A DNA stretch of 64,000 nucleotides from Vampirovibrio chlorellavorus (lineage in GTDB: Bacteria; Cyanobacteriota; Vampirovibrionia; Vampirovibrionales; Vampirovibrionaceae). This document shows positions 43,133 to 53,689 of this stretch, piece by piece. The DNA is taken from contig NZ_QFWH01000001.1 in the NCBI RefSeq assembly GCF_003149375.1, positions 212,753 through 276,752 of the forward strand, written 5' to 3'. Position numbers and translations under genes: made by a program. The notes beneath the pieces were generated by a model, which ran no database searches, was not told the origin of the DNA, and worked only from the letters and a program-made list of their open reading frames with translations. How positions within the stretch are numbered: position 1 is the first letter of the stretch; each line of letters starts with the position of its first letter.

Positions 43133-44890
43133 ATGCTCAAACAGCTTCAAATTCGAAATATCGCCATTGTGGAAACCGTATCGGTTTCCTTTGACAAGGG
43201 CTTTACGGTCATTACCGGCGAAAGTGGCTCCGGGAAAAGCATTTTGCTGGATGCCATTGCCTTGGCCTTTGGAGCCAAAGCCTCTCCCCGGGAAATTTTA
43301 CGGGCGGGCACCCAGCGGGGACACGTTGAATTGCTGTTTGACATCACCGCCTTGCAGGATTCTCAGCCGTTGCGTGACTTTCTGGAGGCCCAAGGGGTTT
43401 CCTTGCTGCCGGATGAAACCGAGATTTTACTGTCTCGGGAATTTACCCCCGGGGGGAGTCGATCCCGCATCAATGGCACGCCGGTGACCCGGGATGTTCT
43501 GGAGGCCTTGCGGCCCTGGGTGATTGATTTGCACGGTCAGCATGAGTTGACCAGTCTGTTCCAGCGAGACAAGCAGCGGGCCTATTTGGACGCCTTCGGG
43601 GATGCCAGCCATCGGGCTTTAAAGCGACAGGTGGCCCGAGCCTACGATGAATGGGCCACGCTCAATCGCCAATTGGACACGCTGATGAAAAACCGGCAGG
43701 ATATTGAGCGCCAGCGGGATTTTTTGATGTTCCAGTTGCAAGAATTGCAAGAGGCCCGCTTGGAAGATGATCAGGAGGATGTGAAAACCCGGCAGGAACT
43801 GGAAATTTTGAGTCATGCGGAGCGTCTGATTCGAATATCAGAGCAAGGGGCCAATCTGCTCACCGAAGGAGACGCTCAAACCCCCGCTGTGCTGGATCAG
43901 TTATCGCTTCTGCAAAAAAAATTATCGGAGGGGGCTGTTTACGATCCGGCGTTGCAGACGCTTTCGACGCAACTGGATGGGGTTTATGCCGAATTGCAGG
44001 CTGTGGCCAGTGAATTGAGCCGCTATGCGGATCGGGTGGAAGTACAACCGGAAAGCATCGGGCAGCTTTCAGACCGTTTGGATACATTGGAAAAGTTAAA
44101 GCGCAAGTATGGCCATACCCTGGCAGAGGTGATAGAGCGGCGGGATAGCTTGGCCGAGGAGCTGGATTTTCTGGAGTCGGGCGAGCAGAATTTTCAGGCC
44201 TTGGAAGCGACCATAGCGGAAAAGCAAACCGATTTACAGCAGGTCAGTCAGCAGTTGAGTGAGGCTCGTCGACATCTGGCTGAATCGCTCAAGCAGCGCT
44301 TGCTGGAACAATTGCAGGTATTGGCCATGCCCGGGGTGTCGTTTGACATTGACTTCCTGCCTGTTTCCTACAGCCGGGAAGGGCTGGAGGAATTGGAGTT
44401 CCTGTTTTCGGCCAACCCGGGGGAACCCTTGCGCTCTTTGGCCAAAGTGGCCAGTGGGGGGGAACTTTCTCGGTTTTTGCTGGCCATGAAAGTGTTAACC
44501 GCCGGTGCGGATGGCTTATTGACCCTGGTGTTTGATGAGATTGACAGTGGTATTAGCGGCCCCACGGCCAAAACCGTGGCGGAGAAACTGGCAGCCCTGT
44601 CTAAAGCCATTCAGGTGATTGCCATTACCCACCAGCCCATGATTGCGGCCATGGGACGCCAGCATTTCCATGTGGAAAAGCAGGTCTTGCAACAAAAAGA
44701 CGGTTCGGAAACCGTGCAGGTACTGGTTCACGTTCTGGCTGGGGATGATGCGCAGCGCGTTCAGGTGCTGAGTCGTTTGGTGAGTGGCATGGACAGCGGG
44801 GATGACGCCGTGGAGAAGTTCATTCGTCGTTTGCAGACCGATGCCGATCAGTTTTATCGGCAAATGGAAGGCTATACGACTGTAGGTTAG
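43133..44890 (+). CDS. recN: DNA repair protein RecN
   Basis: A 585-residue SMC-like ATPase for double-strand break repair. It starts MLKQLQIRNIAIVETVSVSF, with Walker A GESGSGKSILLDAIALAFG, long coiled-coil segments, ASGGELSRFLLAMKVL as signature and LVFDEIDSGISGPTA as Walker B, then ITHQPMIAAMG. The frame is open 56 codons upstream, overlapping nadK, but the ATG at 43133 gives the normal N-terminus. Confidence 0.96.
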   Translation: MLKQLQIRNIAIVETVSVSFDKGFTVITGESGSGKSILLDAIALAFGAKASPREILRAGTQRGHVELLFDITALQDSQPLRDFLEAQGVSLLPDETEILLSREFTPGGSRSRINGTPVTRDVLEALRPWVIDLHGQHELTSLFQRDKQRAYLDAFGDASHRALKRQVARAYDEWATLNRQLDTLMKNRQDIERQRDFLMFQLQELQEARLEDDQEDVKTRQELEILSHAERLIRISEQGANLLTEGDAQTPAVLDQLSLLQKKLSEGAVYDPALQTLSTQLDGVYAELQAVASELSRYADRVEVQPESIGQLSDRLDTLEKLKRKYGHTLAEVIERRDSLAEELDFLESGEQNFQALEATIAEKQTDLQQVSQQLSEARRHLAESLKQRLLEQLQVLAMPGVSFDIDFLPVSYSREGLEELEFLFSANPGEPLRSLAKVASGGELSRFLLAMKVLTAGADGLLTLVFDEIDSGISGPTAKTVAEKLAALSKAIQVIAITHQPMIAAMGRQHFHVEKQVLQQKDGSETVQVLVHVLAGDDAQRVQVLSRLVSGMDSGDDAVEKFIRRLQTDADQFYRQMEGYTTVG

Positions 44891-44906
44891 GTTTTTTGGG
44901 TACCCT

Positions 44907-44953
44907 AAAAGCCCTTGGCGGCAGGCTGGGTGGCGATACCTCCAAAGGGCTTT
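44907..44953. terminator. Inverted repeat after recN
   Basis: AAAGCCCTT (44908-44916) pairs with AAGGGCTTT (44945-44953), with a 28-base GC-rich loop. No T-tract follows, so it is a weak terminator candidate between recN and the converging 139-residue frame. Confidence 0.4.
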
Positions 44954-44981
44954 CAGGGATGGTTGATTGTACTGGCCCGAA

Positions 44982-45401
44982 TTATCGGGGCGGCGGTGGG
45001 CCTTGAGGAGGCGGGCCCATGGGGGGCGGGAATGGCGGCATGGGTGGATATCCAACCCCACGGCCACTGTAAATCAGCCCTTGCATGAAATTAACATCTT
45101 CAAATAACGAATTGGTATAGGCGTTGTTGGTCAGGCCATGGGCGTTCAAGCCATCAAAACTGGGTCCATACGGAAATGCGGCCTGAATGCCGGGAGGGCC
45201 CGGATACGGTGGAATACCTCCACCCGGCGGCGGTGGATAACTTCCCGGTGGTGGAAATCCCGGGTAGCCGGGGCCACCCCAAAGCGGTTGAACCATAATA
45301 CTGTCCCCCAATTGTGTCCCTTTAGGAGCTTTCTGATAAAGCCCTGTCCCTTGTATTTGCATAAAAACAACAGGGAGTGATTTTTTGTTATATAAAGTCA
45401 T
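44982..45401 (-). CDS. Proline/glycine-rich protein
   Basis: A 139-residue frame whose sequence is biased: two PPPG/GYPP-rich tracts (about 40-72 and 119-139) flank an Asn-containing central part (FDGLNAHGLTNNAYTNSLFE). It has no signal peptide or membrane helix. An internal ATG at 45362 would give 126 residues. Neither start has a good Shine-Dalgarno. Low-complexity Pro/Gly proteins are often surface or scaffold components, but a chance open frame in GC-rich repeats is possible. Confidence 0.5.
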   Translation of the reverse strand: MTLYNKKSLPVVFMQIQGTGLYQKAPKGTQLGDSIMVQPLWGGPGYPGFPPPGSYPPPPGGGIPPYPGPPGIQAAFPYGPSFDGLNAHGLTNNAYTNSLFEDVNFMQGLIYSGRGVGYPPMPPFPPPMGPPPQGPPPPR

Positions 45402-45493
45402 GTCTATTTTTTAAATCTGAATAAAAATTAAAGATTTTTGAGGGTGGTGCCGATAGGGTTTCCAAGTGCGACGGAATAGCAAAGGGATCGTGC

Positions 45494-46396
45494 ATGGGGT
45501 CGGCTTCACTGTTAAGAGTCACCAAAGGTCTGCCAACGGCGGCCTTGTGCTGCCTGATGGCTTGGGCACTGGCGGTTCAGGCAGAGCCTTACGCAGAGTC
45601 TAACAAGGATCGAGCCGCTACGACAGGCGGTTACCTTCTGCCGGATTATGCCCGAGGGGTGCAGGCGTTCCGCTCGGGGGACTATCATCGGGCTGAGGAT
45701 TATTTTCGTCGGGCATTGCAAGCTGACAGTAGCAATGCCAATGCCCACTACTACCTGGGCTTGACCCTGGACAAGCTGGGTCACCTCTCCGAAGCCCTGT
45801 ATGAGTATGAGTTTGTCATTCGTCAGGGTCGGGAAGCGCGCCTGGTGCATTACGCCCATGAGCGGGTGAATGCCCTGGCTGCTGCTATCAGTGTTCAGGA
45901 GTCTTCCCGTACGGCTCCATCCCCCACGTTGCAGTCTGTGTCCTACGCTCCCGTCACGACATCCGCCTTTCAGCAAGTCAGCAGTCCATTGCAGGAGCCG
46001 ATCAAGGTTCTGTTAAAAGATACCCACAACGCCCTGATTGTGGATGCCGTCCTGTATGAGGGCAGGCAACAGAGTAGCGGCGCCTTTATCATCGATACGG
46101 GCGCAACATACACTTCCATTTCCCAGCAAATGGCTGAGCAACTGGGGTTGAATCTGGCAAATTGTGAAAAGGTACTGATCACCACTGCCAACGGGCGCAT
46201 TGAGGTGCCCAAAATCACCATTGAGCGCTTGCAAGTTAATGGTCTGGAGGCCCGTAACGTGGAAGCCACGGTCATACCGGTGCGGGCAGGTTCCAGTTTT
46301 TCCGGCTTGTTGGGTCTCAGTTTTATGCGCCAGTTTGTGGTGACCATTGACCCGCAGGCGGGGCACCTGATTTTTCAGCAGAACCGGTTGTTCTAG
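45494..46396 (+). CDS. Secreted TPR protein with a retropepsin-like aspartic protease domain
   Basis: A 300-residue protein. A signal peptide (ALCCLMAWALAVQA) is followed by two TPR units (ARGVQAFRSGDYHRAEDYFR and NAHYYLGLTLDKLGHLSEAL). After a Ser/Pro/Thr-rich linker, residues 170-300 form a single-lobe aspartyl protease: GAFIIDTGATYTSIS carries the D-T-G active site at 201-203, and SGLLGLSFMRQFVVTID is the typical closing segment. Such clan AA domains act as dimers. AAAGGGA precedes the ATG. Substrate unknown. Confidence 0.85.
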   Translation: MGSASLLRVTKGLPTAALCCLMAWALAVQAEPYAESNKDRAATTGGYLLPDYARGVQAFRSGDYHRAEDYFRRALQADSSNANAHYYLGLTLDKLGHLSEALYEYEFVIRQGREARLVHYAHERVNALAAAISVQESSRTAPSPTLQSVSYAPVTTSAFQQVSSPLQEPIKVLLKDTHNALIVDAVLYEGRQQSSGAFIIDTGATYTSISQQMAEQLGLNLANCEKVLITTANGRIEVPKITIERLQVNGLEARNVEATVIPVRAGSSFSGLLGLSFMRQFVVTIDPQAGHLIFQQNRLF

Positions 46397-46577
46397 CGGG
46401 GTTTTTGAAGCCCCGGGTGGGCCGTTCGATTGGCCTTTGGGGCAAGGGGGAAAAGGCCACAGACCAGACCGGAAATAGCCAAACCGGTACACCGCTTGAC
46501 TTTGCCCTGTCCAGCGGAGCAGCATGAAAGTTTAAACCCTGATGCCGCCTTGGATAGGTGGAATCTGGTTTTTTATC

Positions 46578-46583
46578 TATAAT
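46578..46583 (+). promoter_or_regulatory. Candidate -10 TATAAT before the aminotransferase gene
   Basis: A perfect TATAAT about 30 bases before the ATG at 46614; no well-spaced -35 box. The transcript would carry a short leader. Confidence 0.4.
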
Positions 46584-46613
46584 AAAATTGTCACGAATAA
46601 GGATCGTTTTGGT

Positions 46614-47825
46614 ATGTCCACGCCCCCTAGCACCGCTCACAGTCAGCTAAAGTCTCCGGCCAATCGCCTGAGTAAGCTGCCCACCTATGTTTTTGCTGAA
46701 CTGGATGAGTTGAAAGCGGCGGCGCGGAATCGGGGCGCGGATCTGATTGACCTGGGTATGGGCAACCCCGACCAGCCCACACCCGAACCCATTATCAAAG
46801 CCATTCAGCAAGGGGTGGCCGATCCGGCCAACCACGGTTACCCTAATTTCAAAGGAAAACCTGAGTTTCGAGAAGCCGTTGCTGCCTGGATGAAGCGCCG
46901 CTATAACGTGGACATTGACCCGGAAACCGAGGTTCAGCCCCTCATTGGCTCCAAAGAAGGTTTGGCTCACATTACCTTTGCCTACATTGATGCCGGGGAC
47001 TACAGCATTGTGCCCTCTCCCTACTACCCGGTTCACAGCCGGGCCACCTGGATTGCCGATGGGCATGTCCATCACGTGCCGCTGACCGCTGAAAATAATT
47101 TTCTGCCGGATTTGGACAGCATCCCGGAAGAAGTGGCCCAAAAGGCCAAGCTGTTTTTTGTGAGTTATCCCAATAACCCCACCGCCGGGGTGGCCGATTT
47201 GGCTTTTTATGAAAAGCTGGTGGCCTATTGCCGCAAGTACAATATCGTTCTGGTCAGTGATTTGGCCTACGGGGAAATCACCTTTGACGACTTCCACCCG
47301 CCCAGTATTTTTAATGTGCCGGGCGCAAAGGATGTGGCCATTGAGTTTCACTCCTTCTCCAAAAACTTCAACATGGCCGGGTGGCGAGCCGGGTTTGCCG
47401 TGGGGAATCCGGAGATTGTGAAAGCCCTGTATTCGGTGAAAACAAACCTGGACTACGGCTTGGCCTCCGCCATTCAGGATGGCTGTATTTACGCTTTGAA
47501 CCACGGCGAAGAGTTTTTGCCCGGTCTGGTCAAAACCTATCAGGAGCGTCGGGATGTTCTGGTCAAAGGGTTCCGTGAATTGGGTTGGCAGGTGGAGCCC
47601 ACCAAGGCCACCATTTACATGTGGCTTCCCATTCCCAAGGCGTTCCCCGATTCCAAGGCCTGGTGCCGCCACCTGATTGATACCGCCGATGTGGTGATTA
47701 CCCCCGGAATTGCCTTTGGAGAGGCCGGGGATCGCTACTTCCGGGTGTCGTTGGTATCCCCCAAAGAAACTTTGCAGAAGGCCATTGACCGCTTGAAAGA
47801 GAAAGGCATCCGTTACCAGTCATGA
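46614..47825 (+). CDS. Class I/II aminotransferase (LL-diaminopimelate/alanine aminotransferase-like)
   Basis: A 403-residue PLP enzyme. [49 protein letters not shown] and [12 protein letters not shown] lead to the PLP lysine in [15 protein letters not shown], then [10 protein letters not shown] with the carboxylate Arg. The pattern fits the DapL/AlaC group, so it may act in lysine/peptidoglycan precursor synthesis or alanine metabolism. These cannot be separated by eye. The downstream epimerase gene starts within its stop codon (ATGA). Confidence 0.85.
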   Translation: MSTPPSTAHSQLKSPANRLSKLPTYVFAELDELKAAARNRGADLIDLGMGNPDQPTPEPIIKAIQQGVADPANHGYPNFKGKPEFREAVAAWMKRRYNVDIDPETEVQPLIGSKEGLAHITFAYIDAGDYSIVPSPYYPVHSRATWIADGHVHHVPLTAENNFLPDLDSIPEEVAQKAKLFFVSYPNNPTAGVADLAFYEKLVAYCRKYNIVLVSDLAYGEITFDDFHPPSIFNVPGAKDVAIEFHSFSKNFNMAGWRAGFAVGNPEIVKALYSVKTNLDYGLASAIQDGCIYALNHGEEFLPGLVKTYQERRDVLVKGFRELGWQVEPTKATIYMWLPIPKAFPDSKAWCRHLIDTADVVITPGIAFGEAGDRYFRVSLVSPKETLQKAIDRLKEKGIRYQS

Positions 47826-48826
47826 GCAATCCGTTTGCGGGAAAGACTTATTTGATCACCGGCGGAGCTGGGTTTATCGGTTCCCACTTGACCAAAGCCC
47901 TGCTGGATGCCGGGGCGGGTGTGATTGTGGTCGATGAGTTCAACGACTTTTATGATCCTGCCATTAAAGAAGCCAACGTGGCTCCTTTTTTGAATAATTC
48001 CCATTTTCGGTTGTACCGCAAGGACATTCGGGAATTTATCGGCCTGCGGGATATTTTTGAGCATCACGGGCGAGCCTTGCAAAGCGGTGGGATTATTCAC
48101 CTGGCCGCCCGGGCCGGAGTGCGTCCCTCCCTGAAAGAACCCCGTCTCTATCTGGATACCAACGTCACGGGCACTCTCAATCTGGCGGATCTGGCCCGTG
48201 AGTTCGGGGTGAAAAAGTTTGTATTCGCCTCTTCCAGCTCTGTTTACGGTGATTCCCCCGATCGGGTTCCCTTCCGGGAAGATCAGGATATCTCCAAGCC
48301 CATTTCCCCGTATGCCTCTACCAAGGCCATGGGAGAAAGCCTGCTGTACACCTACAGCCATTTGTACAAGTTGCAAGTGGTGGCCTTGCGCTTCTTTACC
48401 GTGTATGGGGCCGGGCAACGCCCGGATTTGGCCATTCACAAGTTTACCCGCCTGATTGATGAGGGCAAGCCGATTCCCGTGTTTGGAGATGGTTCCAGCC
48501 GTCGGGATTACACCTACATTGACGATATTATTCAGGGTGTGTTGGCCGCCACGGCTTACGATAAAACCCCGTATGAGATTTTCAATCTGGGAGAATCCCA
48601 AACTACCGAGTTGGGTACCCTGATTTCCCTGATTGAGCAATCACTGGGGAAAAAGGCCATCATTGATCGCCAACCCCGCCAGCCGGGAGATGTTTCGGTG
48701 ACTTTTGCCGATATTTCCAAGGCCCACCGGTTGTTGGGCTACAGCCCCAAGACCAAAATCCGGGATGGCATCCCCAAGTTTGTGGAGTGGTACAAACATT
48801 ACCGCAAAACGCCCACGATGGCTTAA
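47822..48826 (+). CDS. UDP-glucuronate 4-epimerase-like SDR protein
   Basis: A 334-residue extended short-chain dehydrogenase. The NAD site is [13 protein letters not shown], the catalytic pair is in [11 protein letters not shown] (YxxxK), and [20 protein letters not shown] with RVRPSL-like sequence matches UDP-glucuronate 4-epimerases. It would make UDP-galacturonate from the UDP-glucuronate supplied by ugd 200 bases downstream. [15 protein letters not shown] is typical of the family. It is overlapped by four bases with the aminotransferase gene, which is an odd pairing by function. Confidence 0.85.
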   Translation: MSNPFAGKTYLITGGAGFIGSHLTKALLDAGAGVIVVDEFNDFYDPAIKEANVAPFLNNSHFRLYRKDIREFIGLRDIFEHHGRALQSGGIIHLAARAGVRPSLKEPRLYLDTNVTGTLNLADLAREFGVKKFVFASSSSVYGDSPDRVPFREDQDISKPISPYASTKAMGESLLYTYSHLYKLQVVALRFFTVYGAGQRPDLAIHKFTRLIDEGKPIPVFGDGSSRRDYTYIDDIIQGVLAATAYDKTPYEIFNLGESQTTELGTLISLIEQSLGKKAIIDRQPRQPGDVSVTFADISKAHRLLGYSPKTKIRDGIPKFVEWYKHYRKTPTMA

Positions 48827-48899
48827 TGGATAGATACCCGCCTGATGGGGAAGATTTGTGCGGAGGCAATTTGTACCCGGCTATTGGTTTTTCACTCAA

Positions 48900-48935
48900 A
48901 GTAAGACCCAGCTGATCTTGTGTCGGTCTTTTTGC
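48900..48935 (+). terminator. Terminator after the epimerase gene
   Basis: Stem AAGACC / GGTCTT with a long loop, followed by TTTTTG. It separates the aminotransferase-epimerase unit from ugd. Confidence 0.5.
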
Positions 48936-48982
48936 TTTAGGGTCACACCAGTTTTTGAAGTAACAAGCCCGAAACCTTGCGC

Positions 48983-48988
48983 TAGAAT
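48983..48988 (+). promoter_or_regulatory. Candidate -10 TAGAAT before ugd
   Basis: TAGAAT about 40 bases before the GTG start of ugd, downstream of the terminator; -35 box unclear. Confidence 0.35.
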
Positions 48989-49029
48989 GAAAGAGCGTTT
49001 TTGTTCGTTTTAAAAATGGAGCCTCGCCC

Positions 49030-50388
49030 GTGAAAGTATGCGTTGTTGGAACCGGATATGTTGGCCTGGTGGCCGGAACCTGTCTGGCCGAAATGGGAAA
49101 CGATATTATCTGCGTGGATAACAACCCCGCCAAGATTGAAACCTTGCGTCTGGGGCAGGTTCCCATTTATGAGCCGGGTCTGGAGGAGCTGATTCGCTCC
49201 AACACCAAGGAAGGCCGCTTGTCCTTCACTACCGATTTGGATGAGGCCGTGCGCAAGTCCCTGATTTGCATTATTGCCGTGGGTACCCCAGAAAAAGCCG
49301 ATGGTTCCGCTGATTTGAGCGCTGTCTTTGGGGTGGCCCGTCAAATTGCCAAGGCCATGGATGGTTACCGGGTCATTGTGACCAAAAGTACCGTTCCTGT
49401 CGGCACTGCCGATCAAATTCGGGCCATTGTGGCGGAGACCACCACTCACGAGTTTTCCATCGTTTCCAACCCGGAGTTCCTGAAACAAGGGGCGGCTGTG
49501 GATGATTTCCTGAAGCCGGATCGGGTGGTTATTGGGGCCGACAATCAACGGGCCTTCGATATTATGCGGGAGCTGTACGGGCCCTTCCTGCGCACCGGCA
49601 ACCCCATTATCAACATGGACATCAAATCCGCCGAGATGACCAAGTACGCGGCCAACGCCTTTTTGGCCACCAAAATTTCCTTTATCAACGAAATGAGTAC
49701 CCTGTGCGAAAAAGTGGGCGCTGATATTTCCATGGTGCGCACCGGCATTTCCACCGATAGCCGCATTGGCCCGCAGTTCCTGTTCCCCGGCCTGGGCTAC
49801 GGCGGTTCCTGCTTCCCCAAGGATGTGAAGGCCCTGATTAAAACCGGTCAGGAAAATGGGCATCACATGAGCATTCTGGAAGCGGTGGATCAGAAAAACG
49901 ATCAGCAACGTCAGGATTTCATCGACAAAGTGCTGGCTTACTTTGAAGGGGATGTAAAAGGCAAAACCTTCGCCATGTGGGGTCTGGCTTTTAAGCCCCG
50001 AACCGATGACCTGCGGGAAGCGCCCAGCAAAACCATTATCGAAGCCTTGCTGGCCAAAGGGGCTAAGATCAAGGCCTTTGATCCCAAGGCTACCGATGTG
50101 GCCCGCCAGATTTTCGGTGAAAAGATTTCCTATACCGAAACCGCTTACGAGGCTTTAGAGGGGGTGGATGCCCTGCTACTGGTGACCGAGTGGAACGAGT
50201 TCCGCCGTCCCGACTTTGACAAGATGAAAACCCTGATGAAGCGGGCCGTTATTTTTGATGGCCGCAACCAGTATGAGATTGAGCGCATGGGTCGTCGGGG
50301 TTTTGAATACTACTGCGTGGGGCGTCCCGGTGTGGATGCCGCTGAAGTGGATGAATCAGAAACGCAACGGGAGCGGGCGGGCGTATGA
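49030..50388 (+). CDS. ugd: UDP-glucose 6-dehydrogenase
   Basis: A 452-residue enzyme oxidising UDP-glucose to UDP-glucuronate. The NAD site is [19 protein letters not shown], the catalytic Cys is in [14 protein letters not shown], and [20 protein letters not shown] is a family marker. It starts with GTG after a GGAG. It overlaps the next gene, the xylose synthase, by four bases (ATGA), so precursor and product enzymes are coupled. Confidence 0.96.
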   Translation: MKVCVVGTGYVGLVAGTCLAEMGNDIICVDNNPAKIETLRLGQVPIYEPGLEELIRSNTKEGRLSFTTDLDEAVRKSLICIIAVGTPEKADGSADLSAVFGVARQIAKAMDGYRVIVTKSTVPVGTADQIRAIVAETTTHEFSIVSNPEFLKQGAAVDDFLKPDRVVIGADNQRAFDIMRELYGPFLRTGNPIINMDIKSAEMTKYAANAFLATKISFINEMSTLCEKVGADISMVRTGISTDSRIGPQFLFPGLGYGGSCFPKDVKALIKTGQENGHHMSILEAVDQKNDQQRQDFIDKVLAYFEGDVKGKTFAMWGLAFKPRTDDLREAPSKTIIEALLAKGAKIKAFDPKATDVARQIFGEKISYTETAYEALEGVDALLLVTEWNEFRRPDFDKMKTLMKRAVIFDGRNQYEIERMGRRGFEYYCVGRPGVDAAEVDESETQRERAGV

Positions 50389-51335
50389 AAAAGCGAATTC
50401 TGATTACGGGCGGAGCCGGCTTTATCGGCTCCCACCTCACGGAGCGGCTGCTGAAAGAGGGCCATGAGGTGCTTTGTCTGGATAATTTTTTTACCGGCAG
50501 CAAAGACAATATCTTGCACCTCCTGGATCACAAGTATCTGGAAATCATTCGGCACGATGTGATTGAACCCATTCTGCTTGAAGTGGATGAAATTTATAAT
50601 CTGGCCTGTCCGGCTTCCCCGGTGCATTACCAGTACAACCCGGTGAAAACGGTTAAAACCAATGTCATGGGCATGATCAACATGCTGGGTTTGGCCAAGC
50701 GCACCAAGGCCAAAATTTTTCAGGCCTCCACCTCGGAAGTGTACGGCGATCCGGAACAGCATCCCCAACAGGAAAGCTACTGGGGTCACGTCAATCCCAT
50801 TGGCATTCGCAGTTGCTACGATGAAGGCAAGCGTATTGCTGAAACCCTGTGCATGGATTATCACCGGCAGCACGGGTTGCGGGTCAAAATCGTGCGGATT
50901 TTCAACACCTACGGCCCCCGCATGGCCATTAACGATGGTCGGGTGGTCAGTAACTTTATTGTGCAAGCCCTGCAAAACAAGCCCATTACCGTTTACGGGG
51001 AAGGCCAGCAAACCCGCTCCTTCTGCTATGTGGATGACCTGGTGGAAGGCTTTATTCGCCTGATGGACAACACCCCGGACGATTATCCCGGCCCGGTGAA
51101 CATTGGCAATCCCGGTGAGTTCACCATTCTGGAACTGGCGGAAAAAGTCATTGCCCTGACCGGCTCCAGCTCTAAAATTGAGCGCTTGCCCTTGCCGCCG
51201 GATGATCCCACTCAGCGCCGCCCGGACATCACCATCGCCAAGGAAAAACTCGGTTGGGAACCCACCATTATGCTGGAAGCGGGCCTGAAAAAGACCATCG
51301 CCTACTTTGACGCCCAATTGAAAAAGCAGGGTTAG
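50385..51335 (+). CDS. UDP-glucuronate decarboxylase (UDP-xylose synthase)
   Basis: A 316-residue SDR enzyme. [50 protein letters not shown], the YxxxK in [13 protein letters not shown], and [10 protein letters not shown] with [14 protein letters not shown] identify the UXS family. It converts UDP-glucuronate to UDP-xylose. With ugd and the 4-epimerase it gives UDP-xylose and UDP-galacturonate for surface polysaccharide. The stop overlaps that of converging ruvX. Confidence 0.94.
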   Translation: MKKRILITGGAGFIGSHLTERLLKEGHEVLCLDNFFTGSKDNILHLLDHKYLEIIRHDVIEPILLEVDEIYNLACPASPVHYQYNPVKTVKTNVMGMINMLGLAKRTKAKIFQASTSEVYGDPEQHPQQESYWGHVNPIGIRSCYDEGKRIAETLCMDYHRQHGLRVKIVRIFNTYGPRMAINDGRVVSNFIVQALQNKPITVYGEGQQTRSFCYVDDLVEGFIRLMDNTPDDYPGPVNIGNPGEFTILELAEKVIALTGSSSKIERLPLPPDDPTQRRPDITIAKEKLGWEPTIMLEAGLKKTIAYFDAQLKKQG

Positions 51336-51802
51336 CGGTTCACCTGTTTTTTGACTTTCCCCATTTTCTTGCGATCCAGATAATCCTGCAAAATGCGCAT
51401 GGCGGCGGCTTGATCCACCTTGCCTTTGTGCCGCTCCCGAGAGCTTTGAATGCCCATATCCCGCAGGGATTGCTCGGCCATTTTAGAGGTCAGCCGCTCA
51501 TCCATAAAGGCCACCGGAAGGCCCAGCCCCTCGCTTAAGACGGCGCCCAATTCCCGGGCTTTTTGGGCGGAAACCCCTTCTTCCCCGCTCATGTGCAAGG
51601 GCAAGCCAATGATGATCTCTTTGACCTCATAGCGATCACAGACCGCCCGAAACTCAGGCAGCAGGTCTTTGCCCTCGTAATTGCTGATGGTCTCCAAGCC
51701 CACCGCGAAGTTGCCGAAGGGATCACTAATGGCCAAACCCAGGCGTTTTTCTCCGGGATCAATGCCCAAAACGCGGGGCGGCAGCAACTCGTCATCGCTC
51801 AT
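51332..51802 (-). CDS. ruvX: YqgF/RuvX-type RNase H-like nuclease
   Basis: A 156-residue protein. [41 protein letters not shown] and [16 protein letters not shown] match the family, including conserved acidic residues of an RNase H fold. It is implicated in pre-16S rRNA 5'-end maturation. The stop overlaps the UXS stop, and the upstream 574-residue gene ends 14 bases before its ATG. Confidence 0.93.
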   Translation of the reverse strand: MSDDELLPPRVLGIDPGEKRLGLAISDPFGNFAVGLETISNYEGKDLLPEFRAVCDRYEVKEIIIGLPLHMSGEEGVSAQKARELGAVLSEGLGLPVAFMDERLTSKMAEQSLRDMGIQSSRERHKGKVDQAAAMRILQDYLDRKKMGKVKKQVNR

Positions 51803-51815
51803 GAGGGTCTTTTAC

Positions 51816-53540
51816 TCACGGTTCCAGCTCCCATGCCGTTAATACGGCATCTACCAAATGCTCAAAGGTGTCGCTGTTTTGAAGTTCCGGGCTGGTTTGG
51901 GCCCCTTGCTTCAGGCGCAACAGATCCTCTTCCACGCAGCGGCGCCCATAATGCTTGATAAAGCCATCCAGTTCCGATTCGATGCCGTGGTAGTTCACCA
52001 GCTTTTGCACCTCGGTGGCGGCCAGTCCAGCGAAGGTGCTGGCCTTTTGTTCCATCAACAGGTAGGCGGAATCGGCCAGCCGGTTGATCAAAATCTCTTT
52101 CCACTCGCTGTTTAACAGGCCGTGTACCATGGCTTCGGCCAGTTTATCCAGGGTGGCGATAAAGGCGGCTTCCAACTGCTTTAGTTTATGTTCTTTCTCG
52201 GCGTCATTGGCTTCGGCCATGGCGCGGGCGCAGACTTCCAGCACGTTTTCCAGAATGCTGGTCACCACCGGGTGATCGCCTTCCTCCAGAAACCAGGTGC
52301 TAAAGTCGGGATGCTGATAGAGGCTGACGCTGGCCTGATGCCAGTTGGGATTGGCCCACTGGGCGCTGTTAGAAATCAGGTCTATAGCGGGCAGGGCTAA
52401 CAGGGCCGGATCTTGCAACAAGACCTTCCAGCAAGTGTACTCATACGGAATCCGAAACTTTTGCTGGTGATTGATGGCTTCGGCGGCGTTTAATTTTTGC
52501 AGGCAGTAGGCCGCCGGGGTGTGGATTTTGGTGTTTTCCTCATGGAATTTTTCAATCAGTTTGTGGAAATCCGGCTTGGACAGCTCGTAAAAGCCAAAGC
52601 AGTCCATTACCCCATGCAGGTCGTTAATGGCCACGCTCATCATGCAGATGTCGCCGTTTTCCCGCTCCCGGCTGATGATGATGCCCTGATTGCCAATGCC
52701 GTCCGGGATGGTGGCATAGCATTGGTAAAGCTCGGTTTGAGCCACCAGTGGATGGATTTCGGTGGCTTCCAGTCGAGCCTCATCCAGTTTTTCGTCTCGA
52801 TACAAGCCCCCGATTTTCAGGGCGTTAATGGATTTTTTGATGACTTTCATCAATTTGGGGTCATCCGCAAACCAGTCCTGATGCTCAGCCAGAAACAGGG
52901 CCGCTTTTTTGGACCGGGTTTCGCCCAGCAGGGTTAACAGCAGTTCCTGGGTTTGATGCGGCGGGAGGGCCAAAAGCGCGGGTAAAAAAATGTTGAGCAG
53001 GTATTCCACCGGGTAGTCCGATTGTAGCGAGCTGATCAGGTTGCACTGCTCATCCACGGGCAGGGAAAAAATAAAGTCGATAAAATCAATCAGCGCTTCC
53101 GGGTTGCGGGTAGAAACCTCCAGCATCCGTTCAGTTTCCCGGTTGATCAGGCCGGCCGGATCGTCCAGATAATCCAGATACAGGTTGGGGTCGGTCTCAT
53201 CGCCCAGTTGCCGCAGAATGACGTTGGCGGCGTCCTTGACCTCATCGGTGCTTTTAGCGTTTTCTATGAGCGACCATAGCGGTTTTTGCAGGCTCTCAAT
53301 GCTGCCCAGTTCCATCAGCAACTCGGAAACAACCTGCATGCTGCAGGGGTTACCGGCTCGCTGTAACTCTTTTACCAGAATGCGCAGGACGGTTTCCCGG
53401 TCGGTGATGACTTGCAGGCGTCTGATTTGCTTGTTTTTATCCAGCCGGGACGCTTCATCCCAGGTGTTCAAAAAATCGATGACCGACAGCACTTCACTGC
53501 GGATAAAAAGTTTGGAGGTGGGGGGGGGCGATTGGTTCAT
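51816..53540 (-). CDS. Large uncharacterised HEAT-like protein
   Basis: A 574-residue, mostly helical protein without signal or TM segments. Residues 30-240 contain short repeats of helix pairs (RILVKELQRAGNPCSMQVV, PLWSLIENAKSTDEVKDAAN, LINRETERMLEVSTRNPEAL) that resemble HEAT/ARM repeats. The middle (IIISRERENGDICMMSVAIN to YCLQKLNAAEAINHQQ) may be a separate mixed fold. I recognise no family. It is co-directional with ruvX, 14 bases apart, suggesting co-transcription. Confidence 0.75.
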   Translation of the reverse strand: MNQSPPPTSKLFIRSEVLSVIDFLNTWDEASRLDKNKQIRRLQVITDRETVLRILVKELQRAGNPCSMQVVSELLMELGSIESLQKPLWSLIENAKSTDEVKDAANVILRQLGDETDPNLYLDYLDDPAGLINRETERMLEVSTRNPEALIDFIDFIFSLPVDEQCNLISSLQSDYPVEYLLNIFLPALLALPPHQTQELLLTLLGETRSKKAALFLAEHQDWFADDPKLMKVIKKSINALKIGGLYRDEKLDEARLEATEIHPLVAQTELYQCYATIPDGIGNQGIIISRERENGDICMMSVAINDLHGVMDCFGFYELSKPDFHKLIEKFHEENTKIHTPAAYCLQKLNAAEAINHQQKFRIPYEYTCWKVLLQDPALLALPAIDLISNSAQWANPNWHQASVSLYQHPDFSTWFLEEGDHPVVTSILENVLEVCARAMAEANDAEKEHKLKQLEAAFIATLDKLAEAMVHGLLNSEWKEILINRLADSAYLLMEQKASTFAGLAATEVQKLVNYHGIESELDGFIKHYGRRCVEEDLLRLKQGAQTSPELQNSDTFEHLVDAVLTAWELEP

Positions 53541-53689
53541 AATTCAAATTGTATTACATTACTGTCTCTAACCACCGCTTCCAATCGTGGTCAGGCCATC
53601 CGGGCAAGTCAGGGCCGGGACTGGTTTTTGTTAGGGAAGCGGTTATGATCGTGCTTGGTCAAGCCATGTAAGGCAGGAGAAAACCCGAC

